This document shows, one piece after another, positions 56,458 through 64,000 of a stretch of 64,000 nt of DNA (its first letter is position 1; every line of letters begins with the position of its first letter). The stretch comes from Cydia pomonella (taxonomy: Eukaryota > Arthropoda > Insecta > Lepidoptera > Tortricidae): assembly GCF_033807575.1 (NCBI RefSeq), contig NW_026907817.1, positions 24,284 through 88,283 of the forward strand, in the 5' to 3' direction. Under the pieces are notes generated by a model. It ran no database searches and was not told where the DNA came from. It worked only from the letters and a program-made list of their open reading frames with translations. The position numbers and the translations under genes were made by a program.

Positions 56458-56639
56458 AATACTATTTTGGATCTGTAGCATACGCAGAGTACTTGTTATA
56501 TAATTTGTAATACCTTTTAGTTAAATAAATTTGATATGTGCCAACCCTGATCCCGGTGCCGGATCATTTGTCCGGTAATTACCGGGCTTCGTTCGTCGCC
56601 AATTAGCACAGTCTCACTTGGGAGCGCCAAACAAAATTA

Positions 56640-56800
56640 CATTTTTATTTTTAACTCCCAACGCAAAAAGAGGGTTATTATATGTTTGACTCCAATGTCT
56701 GTCTGTCCGTGTGTGTCATCGTAACTGTCAAACGGATGGATCGATTTCGATGCGTTTTTTGTTTCTACTGATTTTATAGGTATTTCGCAAAAGCTGACAA
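56640..56800 (+). repeat. Piece of a common lepidopteran repeat
   Basis: TTTTAACTCCCAACGCAAAA, then AGAGGGTTATTATATGTTTG and CTGTCTGTCCGTGTGTGTCA, form a well-known dispersed repeat phrase. Confidence 0.5.
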
Positions 56801-57144
56801 TCGCGGATAACTGCGAACTCCGGCGAACTGGTAATCAATGGGTCCCTTACGTTAAACCCTCCGTTTCAGCTAGAGGCAAAATGCTTTTTTAAGTCCGGTT
56901 GTTTTCCTCTACCGCTACAGCTCTCAACCGATTCTCGTATATTTTTGTGGGCAGGTACGATAATTAATTACATATATCGGGTGGGGCCTGTAACACGAGA
57001 AAAAAATTAAACCGTAGGCTGTACTCCTCAAACTGACCAACATTTGTTCTGCGACTTCTAAAAATAACTTGTATTTTGTTTTTTAGCATACTTTAAAGTT
57101 AATTCTAAGACGCAATATATTACGAATTTTTAAAGTTTATAGCA

Positions 57145-57255
57145 TCAAATATCAAATATCAAACATTTATTCAGCAAATAGGCCACAGGGGCACTTTTAC
57201 ATGTCCATTTTTACAAACAATAAATTAAAAAAAAAACAATTACAAATATCGAATC
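57145..57255 (-). repeat. LINE-type 3' tail inserted in the TIR element
   Basis: ATCAAACATTTATTCAGCAA, then ATAGGCCACAGGGGCACTTT, is shared with 30905-31090, preceded by AAATATC direct repeats typical of this tail. Confidence 0.6.
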
Positions 57256-57337
57256 TATGAAATAATAAATACTTTATTAGAGATGTGCATGACACGCAAC
57301 GTCAATTACACAGATGACAGCGTACATTGAAGATAAT

Positions 57338-57816
57338 ACAGGGTGACCTTATTGGACAAACCCTGAAATCCCACGTAGGGTTACTTCTCAGGAATGCTCT
57401 GACGTTAATATTTTTTTAATTAGAACAAAAGATAAAAAAATATTTCTTCGAACAAAAGTTATTTGCAATAATCGACAACAAAAAGAAACACAGTGTGTTA
57501 ATCTTTGGCAGTGTTTTTGACAATTTTTTCGAAATATTTGATAATGATGACATTTTTCAAATAAGCTTCTGACTTTTGAAAAATGTCATAAATAAAATAA
57601 AAATATCAAAAAGGTCGAAGAAGGTTCCATACTATTCCTTGAGGATATTACCTTAGGAGCTACTAACACATACAGGCTGCTCCAAAGTAAAAAATGGTAA
57701 TTTGTTAATTTCTTCGAAACATCTACACCGGTTGTTATCATACTTTGTACACTGGTTTTAAATACCCTAATGAATATGTACATTTCGGATTTGTCCAATG
57801 GCTAGGGACACACTGT
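57338..57816. mobile_element. Inner element with ACAGGGTG/CACACTGT ends
   Basis: ACAGGGTGACCTTATTGGAC on the left is mirrored by GTCCAATGGCTAGGGACACA then CTGT on the right. About 480 bp. Either a separate MITE nested in the 954-bp element or an internal subterminal feature of it. The 70-codon minus frame is not recognised. Confidence 0.5.
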
Positions 57817-57938
57817 ATATAATCTGTGTGAAAAATGGGACGTCTAAAATCTTCAACGTTTTAAAAAGTCGCTGAACAAATGTTGGTCTGTTTGAGAAGT
57901 ACAGTCTACAGTTTAATTTTTTGCTCGTGTTACAGGCC

Positions 57939-58445
57939 GCAACCGGTACATGGAATTTTATGATTTAGTTTTAGAGTTTTAGATTTAGTTTTTCAATATG
58001 GTGGAACCATGGGAGTTTTTGGATCTACATCTCAGAGAGCTACTAGTGAACATTTAACACGGTACGGTCATGTCTGAAAATATAGATAGGTACGGAGGAT
58101 ACAGTGACAAAAATATGTATACACCTTAATATATGGACGATTAAGTCATGTATACATATTTTTGGGATTTTGTTTCGTATCGATATTTTCGGACGTGACT
58201 GTACTATCCAAGATTGGGAGTTGTTTGTTATTCACGGCATATTTTTATTTTTATATCTGATGCCGCAATAACGGCCGTTTACGAGGTTCTTAATATTTCA
58301 CATAGAAACTCAATTCTACCTGTTGTGCAGGGCAGGACCGTAGATACTAAATAACTGGTTTCGGATTTAAGATACCTAATTTTAAGCAGTGCCCGAATGT
58401 TTATTTTTTTTAAATGTCTTGTTACTTATCAACAACAATAATAAA
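57939..58445. other. No gene recognised
   Basis: A stem-like pair AAAATATGTATACACCTTAAT / TTAAGTCATGTATACATATTT at 58111-58162 and GTCTGAAAATATAGATA / ATATTTTCGGACGTGAC around it form a foldback of about 130 bp (58065-58200). Confidence 0.5.
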
Positions 58446-58610
58446 ACCGGCCAAGAGCATGTCGGACCATGCTCAGAGTAGGGTTCCGTAGTTATTCTTC
58501 CGTCACAATAAGCTAAACTGGAGCTTAAAGTATAGTAGATTGTTAACCAAGGGATGAACTGTGGATGTACGTGTTTTTACTATGAAGGGGAAACTTTTTG
58601 CGATAATCAA
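58446..58610 (+). repeat. Left end of the long dispersed repeat
   Basis: AACCGGCCAAGAGCATGTCGG, then ACCATGCTCAGAGTAGGG, matches the left part of 12000-12965; the remainder is absent. Confidence 0.6.
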
Positions 58611-58674
58611 ATCAAAAACCATTTATTTCGAACAAGGGGTCTAGGGTTAGTATGACATGGCATTAATACAATGA

Positions 58675-58835
58675 TACGACCTTTAAACCTTCAAGAAAAG
58701 AGCGTACTCCTATCTTAAAGGCCGGCAACGCACTTACAACCCCTCTGGTATTGCAGGTGTCTATAGGCGGCGGTAATCGCTTACCATCAGGTGATCCGTC
58801 TGCTCGTTTGCGTCCTGTATCATAAAAAAAACAAA
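58675..58835 (+). mobile_element. LINE ORF end and 3' tail (family B)
   Basis: TACGACCTTTAAACCTTCAAG, then AAAAGAGCGTACTCCTATC, corresponds to the YDLQTFKKRVYS region of the 53.5-kb copy, followed by the tail (GCGGTAATCGCTTACCATCA ... CGTCCTGTATCATAAAAAA). Confidence 0.65.
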
Positions 58836-59199
58836 TTCTGACAAAAAGTGGCATGTAGCTGCACCCAGTGCTTCAGCCACGGTGAGTCCCACCGGTCGGC
58901 CAACGTGCACAGAATGGTATTCGAGCTGGCGCGCCACCAAAAATATAAATATCTTAATAAAAATTCTGCTTTGATTTTGATACTCATAATCCTGCTTTGC
59001 TTTTTGCTTTTTCGGTATCAAGCCAACCCTGCACCCCTCCCTAGGACGCACCTTGCCATTCTCCCCACGCGTACCTATCACGCTGACGTAGCGCTGCTCA
59101 GGTACTTTCTTTTTATTTACCTGTGTACCTCTTTGTTTTACAATGAGTCTTGTTTAAGATTACCTAGAATTTGCCTTTCGTTTTGCATGAGTAACTAAA

Positions 59200-59300
59200 A
59201 TAAAATAAAAACCGGCCAAGTGCGAGTCGGACTCGCGCACCGAGGGTTCCGTACAAACCTGTAGGTATATAAGTATAAGTTAACCCATCACGACAATCGA
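59200..59300 (+). repeat. Dispersed repeat start (CCGGCCAAGTGCGAGTCGGAC)
   Basis: The phrase AACCGGCCAAGTGCGAGTCG, then GACTCGCGCACCGAGGGTTC, is one I recognise as among the commonest lepidopteran repeats, related to the unit at 58446. Confidence 0.55.
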
Positions 59301-59611
59301 GTCATATCAATTATTAATTTTTTTTTATTATATGATGTAACTAAAAATTTACGGTTTGATATTTTTTTTTACCAAGGTGCAAAAAAAAAATAACGAGTCG
59401 TGTGCAGAAAATGCAAAAAAATATATTTTCGCGAATTTGGCCAAAACTCATATAAAATTCTATTTACGAGTTCCTGTAATGAGCTCTGTATTACTATCTT
59501 AAAAGTTTAATGTATCTTTTACAGCTGTTAGAATTCTTTGTACGAGTATAAATAAATAAAAATTTTTGCTCCTCATGACCTCAGGAATGGTTAAAATCAG
59601 TTGGGTTTAAT

Positions 59612-59786
59612 TGGCCCACGGTGTATAATATATAGATAAAGATGAATACTTAAATACATAGATAACATCCATAACTCAGGAAATATCTGTGATAAACTCA
59701 CAAATAAATGCCCTTACCAGTATCTGAACACGGGACCTCCTGCTTCGTAGGCAAGGGTCACCACCGTGTAGGCTAGGAGGCCGTAA
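59612..59786 (-). mobile_element. tRNA-derived SINE (family A), copy 6, partial
   Basis: AATACTTAAATACATAGATA, then CAAATAAATGCCCTTACCAG, and a head ending CTAGGAGGCCGTAA. The tail is missing; a diverged copy. Confidence 0.75.
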
Positions 59787-60175
59787 ATATAATGTCAATT
59801 AAACTAAAGGAGGATGGGCAGATTTGAATGGCCTATGAACCAATAAGAATAAGCGACATACTATCGGAAAGGTTTTTTTTATATACTCCATTTTTTTGTA
59901 TGGCGAGACTTCAAATCTCATTAAAAAAAATTGACACAAAAAAACACAAAGAAAACGAATAGCAAACTAAAATATCGTGACACAAAATCATCGACAGTAA
60001 GAAAACCTTCATGATCCAAGAAATTAGTATTGAAACAAAAAACTATAGCGTTACGTTTCAACTCACAATATTTTTTGCGGCGATACCGTTTTTCACACAA
60101 AAATTTGGGACTACCGGCCATAGTAAAAGTTTTACAAATTAGAATAATCTATTCGACGACATACCGCTTGCCCTT
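59787..60175. other. No gene recognised
   Basis: Opposing frames of 66 and 63 codons, neither recognisable. Confidence 0.45.
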
Positions 60176-60335
60176 ATTCAATTCAATTAAAATTATTTAT
60201 TTCAGACTAAATGCAGCATAAGATACAAAACAAAATACAAATTCAACTAAAAATAAAAAGGAAATACATCGAAACAATAGATTAAAATTACAAGACAATA
60301 AATTAAAATTACTATTACTATGTCTGACTAAAATA
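60176..60335 (-). repeat. Retroposon 3' tail
   Basis: ATTCAATTAAAATTATTTATT, then TCAGACTAAATGCAGCATAA, resembles the reversed 3' terminus of a LINE; A-rich beyond. Confidence 0.4.
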
Positions 60336-60683
60336 ACAATTACACACTTTACATAATATTGTACACTTTGCCTTTAGAACCCATATATACGTCATTCCAG
60401 TGCCTCCAAAATATACCTATGCTATTGCTCAAATAGGCCAATTGGCCCACCCTCCTTTAAAATAACACTACGACTGTTTTCAAAATATAGTTGATACTCT
60501 TCGACTATAGCAATCACGTCGTAGACAAAAATATGCCATATGCTTAAACCCATTTATATTGCAGATTTATAAATATGTATTTATAAAAATGATGATATTA
60601 AAATAACTATAAGATATTCCTTCATCCTATCTTATTACTTAATTAACAAACATAAGCGAAGCTTAAGCTTAAGTAAAGTATTA

Positions 60684-60865
60684 GATAGATAATTAACAAA
60701 TAAATTAACTGCAAGATAAAACTTCCTGCAAAACTTAGCACTTTACCAGTTAAGATTATTGGAAGATTGTGAAACGCCAACAATGACTCTATTCGTCAGA
60801 TAAGTGGCAAGTAGCTTATTCAGGAGTTTACTCAGATATTGTGAAACAGGCCCTTAGTAACATTG
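60684..60865. mobile_element. MITE (family C), left end missing
   Basis: AATTAACAAATAAATTAACTG through GAAGATTGTGAAACGCCAAC to ATTGTGAAACAGGCCC matches 45918-46118. The left terminal repeat is not found. Confidence 0.6.
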
Positions 60866-61269
60866 CACTTTCAAAAGTTTCCTAAACACATACACAGAAT
60901 TTCAAACTATCTTACTTTTATTTGTATTCTGCGGTACTCATAGCTTTCCATTCTTATCTTGCATTTGATACGAAGTCACGTTCTGTCTCGAATCGACTTC
61001 AAGTGATCTTGTTTTATCATCGAGTTGGCTAAATTGGACTTGAAGTTTATCCACACTAGGTTCAATATTGAACGTCTAGCCGTAATGTAAAATATGCACT
61101 TTTAGAAAATGACCAATTTGTAGACAGTAAGTTGATCCTTCAATCCACTTGGTTACCAATATTACACTGCAATGTTCTCCCTTTCCTCATATTATGAGTA
61201 CATTCATCTCGATGGTTGAGTTGATTATGTTTGAGGTTATTGACGTTATTTTCTCTTAGGTAAAACAAT

Positions 61270-61668
61270 TTAATAAGAATATATTTTTATGTACAAACAT
61301 ATCATAAAACTTCTATGATGCCTTCCAAATCCGTAAAGAATGGCCAACATTACGATAAACTGTTTTGTCAAATTTCTTATCTGTGAAAATGTTGTAATTG
61401 CTTGATTACTACTTACTTCAAAATCGATTTGGACATTCAAATTTTGAACAACTGAAAAAAAGCAATTCGATTTGACCTCTATTCTAATATTAGTCGAGAT
61501 GCCTTTTTGTTCGAAATACAAGGTCAATTGCACACAATTTTGACAAATCTCGCATGTTAGTTTGTATCGAATGATACGGAAATAGGACCCCGACTCTAAG
61601 TTTGTCTTTAAATTAAAAAAAACTACGAATGCGTGACATGCGTGAAAAAAGTTTTTATTTACCGCCAT
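61270..61668 (-). CDS. Hypothetical protein, 132 codons, unrecognised
   Basis: An open frame on the minus strand from ATG at 61668 to 61270. The N-terminus is MAVNKNFFHACHAFVVFFN; a CEICQNC cysteine cluster lies near residue 39. It is followed by a stretch rich in I, V and N (STNIRIEVKSNC, then NLNVQIDFEVSSN), and the last 30 residues are hydrophobic and tyrosine-rich, which could be read-through into an intron. I do not recognise a family. It is the longest unassigned frame in the right half and lies 90 bp from a divergent ATG (61759). Chance is a real alternative in AT-rich DNA. Confidence 0.25.
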   Translation of the reverse strand: MAVNKNFFHACHAFVVFFNLKTNLESGSYFRIIRYKLTCEICQNCVQLTLYFEQKGISTNIRIEVKSNCFFSVVQNLNVQIDFEVSSNQAITTFSQIRNLTKQFIVMLAILYGFGRHHRSFMICLYIKIYSY

Positions 61669-61758
61669 TTGACGTACAATTTATCTTTTAATTAGTTTTA
61701 AGTATATAATTATAATATTTTGTTGTTTTTAAAGTAACTATAGCAAGTTTCGTTTAAA

Positions 61759-61851
61759 ATGAGCGATAAATATATTTCGGAGACGCCACCACATATCCGC
61801 GAGTTCCGCCAAGAGAGCAACGATGCCCAAATTTTGTCTGTTTTGGTTTAG
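61759..61851 (+). CDS. Possible short first exon or micro-ORF, unrecognised
   Basis: ATG after TTTAAA, then 30 codons reading MSDKYISETPPHIREFRQES and NDAQILSVLV to a stop. Its composition is more protein-like than the surroundings (polar, acidic/basic balance). TTTTGGTTTAG at the end leaves room for a GT donor within the last codons, so it may be a truncated view of an N-terminal exon. No downstream exon found. Start context AAAATG is acceptable. Confidence 0.2.
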   Translation: MSDKYISETPPHIREFRQESNDAQILSVLV

Positions 61852-62334
61852 GGAATAAATTATAGAAAGTTTATAATATGTGTGTAGATAAAATAGTGTA
61901 TATAACGCCTTTCATTAACGCATTTTATTATGAAGCAGTCACATAAACTACTATTATCCCTGATTGAATGAAAAAGGTATATTATGCAAATGCATGTGTG
62001 GTGCACTGAGCACATGGATGAATGTTTCCCGTTTATCTCCAAAACAGTTTTCAGTTGATATGTCCTCAGTCTTGCTCATCACGATTAATCATGTTTGTAT
62101 ATTGATCGTTTTTTGAGCAAAAGCACTCTCTTTCGGTGTGTGTAGGTACATCGCAGATTTTCTAGAGTAATTGTATCATATGGCTGGTCAGTTCATAATA
62201 CCGGTGACTAACTACTAGATTCCCTGCTTTATGAGTAAGGTGTGTTTGAAAACTGAAGGATTAAAAATCCAGATTATTTATTTAATTATTTTAAACGGGT
62301 TTGTCACGTATTAATTAGACAACATGTAAAAATA
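61852..62334. other. No gene recognised
   Basis: AT-rich sequence, one 60-codon minus frame. Confidence 0.45.
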
Positions 62335-62708
62335 TTTTTTTCCACTCGTCGACTGTGATGGTTAAATTAAGATTTCGTATACCAAATAATTGCGTACTTT
62401 TCATGTATGGGCCCCGAATTCAACCAATATGGATTATGATACGCTGTAGTTAACTATAAAGAATTTGATCAATCAATTGACAAATAAAAAGATCAATAAA
62501 CGGGCAACTATTACATTTTTGTCTACTGAAATACTTAAAATAATATTATTTTAGAGGACTGTATGCAATAGTAATATAATCAAGTTTTTCAATCTCGTAC
62601 CTAACTTAGGCAACTCAGCGGTACTCGAATGAAAAGCTCTCTATTAATCCTAATAGAGAGCTTTCAATCGAGTACCGCTGAGTTGCCTGACGATTGGATA
62701 AAATACTA
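62335..62708 (+). mobile_element. Family F element, short copy
   Basis: It starts TCCACTCGTCGACTGTGATGG, shares AAGATTTCGTATA and TGCGTACTTTTCATGTATGG with 55.7-56.0 kb, and ends in a hairpin of about 38-bp arms (62611-62688: AACTCAGCGGTACTCGA ... TCGAGTACCGCTGAGTT). This is followed by ATAAAATACTATT. The GC-rich block is missing. The ends are weakly inverted (TATTTTTTTCCACTCGTC versus TATTTTATCCAATCGTC). Confidence 0.7.
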
Positions 62709-63377
62709 TTAATATATTCGAATCTCGTGGGAGTTTTTAAGTTAACAATATTAATATTACCTTAGTCTAATGCATGCTGCGCAATGACGTCGCTAGGATA
62801 TATTTTATTTCTAACATTTTGATTTATATGGTGGATCTTAACTTGGTTAGAAATTCCTCCTAATGCCTTAAATTTTATCAATAAATCAGTATTATGAGCA
62901 AATCTACAGAATAAAGTTTTTAAAATAAAAAGTGGTGCCCGGGGCAGACACCTAATTTCTAAGAGTTATCTCGATTCTCGAAGCTTTACGTTAAAAGCAG
63001 TAGTTAACTGCTATCTCGGTTTCACCAATAGGTGTTTGCGCTGCGGGAGTCCAGAGACAGGATAATAATAAAAACATACAAGATACAAAGACACATGGTT
63101 CTATTATACCCTCTACTAACATAGATTTCGTAAAGCACCATAGCTACATTAGCTACTGCTGAACTACCTAACGCTATCAATTTTAAGCTAAGTTTAAGAT
63201 TTAACTACTTAGTATAGATTTAATTCATGTAGTGTTAGTTAGTGCTTGATAATGAAGACCTAGGCTCTTCGAAATATGTCGCACGAGTGACTAAAAATAC
63301 TGTAAAATAGGTAGCTAAGTATTAGTATGACCCATACCGTATACGAAGCCATATATGGCGGATATAATAGCCAACTA
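62709..63377. other. No gene recognised
   Basis: AT-rich sequence up to the mariner end; no terminal repeats. Confidence 0.45.
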
Positions 63378-64000
63378 CGAGGGTCATGCCAAAAGAAATT
63401 AGATACTCAAAAGTTACCGACTTTATTCTTTATTACAGCTATCTATTTTTTCGAAGTAGTCACCGTGAACACGTATACACTTTTCCATCCGTCTAAACCA
63501 CTTAGAAAATACCGATGACCACTCTTCTTTAGATACCTCAGAAATTTCATAATTATACGCAGCCAGGGCATCTTCTTTGTTCTCAAATCGCCTTCCTTTT
63601 AATTTTTCTTTAATTTTGGGAAATAAGTAAAAATCGCAAGGGGCTAGGTCGGGGGAATATGGCGGGTGGGGCAAGATAGTCACGTTTTTTGAGCTGAAAT
63701 AGTCAAGTGTTCTAGCAGAAGTGTGAGGGGCAGCGTTGTCATGGTGCCAGAGCAGGTGCTGAGTTCCCGATTTCGGCCGCTTGTCACACCAAGCTGACAG
63801 TACTCTGGGGGCACAAACTGTCACATACCATTCAGAGTTGACTGTCCTTTGATCTTCTAGCACTATCGTAGCAATATGTCCCGTCTTGCAGAAAAATGAG
63901 GCAATCATTTGTTTTTGTGTACTTCGGGTTCGGCGACATTTTGTTGGCGTCGGCTCATCTTCAAAACACCATACTGTGGACTGCCGCTTTGTTTCGGGGT
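63378..64000 (-). mobile_element. mariner transposon, 3' part (continues beyond window)
   Basis: The right terminal sequence begins CGAGGGTCATGCCAAAAGAA at 63378, directly after a TA dinucleotide (63376-63377), the Tc1/mariner target. The transposase frame starts 45 bp inside. The other end lies outside the window. Confidence 0.85.
63423..64000 (-). CDS. mariner transposase, C-terminal part
   Basis: The frame is open from the window edge to a stop at 63423, about 192 codons. It begins in the catalytic core with PETKRQSTVWCFEDEPTPTK, then KQMIASFF. The second catalytic Asp is in WHHDNAAPHT and the third in SPDLAPCDFYLFP; exactly 34 residues lie between them, the D34D spacing diagnostic of mariner. 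The tail has the usual KIKEKLKGRRF and a basic/aromatic end (WFRRMEKCIRVHGDYFEK). The protein cuts and pastes the element at TA sites. No stop or frameshift is visible here, so the copy may be young. The N-terminal helix-turn-helix domains and first catalytic Asp lie outside the window. The ATG at 63908 is internal, not the true start. Confidence 0.9.
   Translation of the reverse strand, partial: PETKRQSTVWCFEDEPTPTKCRRTRSTQKQMIASFFCKTGHIATIVLEDQRTVNSEWYVTVCAPRVLSAWCDKRPKSGTQHLLWHHDNAAPHTSARTLDYFSSKNVTILPHPPYSPDLAPCDFYLFPKIKEKLKGRRFENKEDALAAYNYEISEVSKEEWSSVFSKWFRRMEKCIRVHGDYFEKIDSCNKE

Larger units (their letters stand above)
55722..56470 (+). mobile_element. Family F element, with two nested insertions
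   Basis: It starts TCTACTCGTCGACTGTAATAG, like the copy at 62335, and ends ATTGTATAA ... AAAATACTATT. A LINE tail (55767-55924) and a cruciform repeat (56309-56457) lie inside. The GC-rich GGGCGCGGGGCACAGGGCGC block near 56070 parallels the G+C block of the tandem units at 37 kb. Confidence 0.65.
56985..57938. mobile_element. 954-bp element with 80-bp terminal inverted repeats
   Basis: GGCCTGTAACACGAGAAAAA, then TAAACCGTAGGCTGTACTCC and TCAAACTGACCAACATTTG, is mirrored at the right (CAAATGTTGGTCTGTTTGAG ... CTCGTGTTACAGGCC) over about 80 bp with few mismatches. No transposase; the interior holds two other repeats. Confidence 0.75.

Overview
The window is AT-rich nuclear DNA from an insect, almost certainly a moth or butterfly (Lepidoptera). 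The evidence is one intron-split gustatory-receptor gene, a mariner with a D34D catalytic triad, tRNA-derived SINEs with ATTTATTTA-type tails, and many short retroposon tails that I recognise as typical of lepidopteran genomes. Nothing bacterial is present: there are no operons and no ribosome-binding sites. Family assignments rest on recall and on copies seen inside this window; no database was searched.

Layout. 0-14 kb: decayed mobile DNA. It holds an RTE-type LINE remnant (1.9-2.4 kb), a solo LTR broken by two later insertions (2.6-3.5 kb), a hAT-like element (3.8-4.5 kb), several foldback MITEs, a tandem pair of cruciform-forming repeats (11.1-11.5 kb) and a long dispersed repeat (12.0-13.0 kb). 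14.5-16.3 kb: the one confident host gene, a four-exon gustatory receptor of about 376 residues. 18.1-22.8 kb: a DIRS-type tyrosine-recombinase retrotransposon with inverted terminal repeats, an internal complementary region, an intron in ORF1, a deleted reverse transcriptase, and a small TTAA-flanked MITE inside the recombinase gene. 23-29 kb: mostly unannotatable sequence with one SINE.

29.0-35.2 kb: a 6.2-kb non-coding LTR element (two 278-bp LTRs that look identical, ATAG target duplication) filled with 65-bp and 134-bp tandem arrays. 36.6-38.1 kb: two head-to-tail copies of a hairpin-ended element (family F here). 38.3-42.4 kb: a terminal-inverted-repeat element with unusual subterminal motifs, containing a SINE and a frameshifted RNase H-bearing LINE. 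42.7-48.6 kb: LINE 3' ends, MITEs and a SINE split twice by one repeat family. 50-60 kb: a mosaic of truncated LINE tails, SINEs, an LTR/primer-binding-site fragment, and a three-layer nest at 55.7-56.5 kb. 61.3-61.9 kb: two short head-to-head reading frames of unknown nature. 63.4-64.0 kb: the C-terminal part of an open mariner transposase running off the window.

The window therefore reads as one chemosensory gene in an intergenic stretch that has accumulated several layers of transposons. The nesting gives relative ages: the solo LTR is older than the SINE inside it, DIRS is older than its MITE, and family F is older than the LINE tail and the cruciform repeat inside it. The features most worth follow-up are the non-coding LTR element, family F, the 38.3-42.4 kb element and the DIRS copy.
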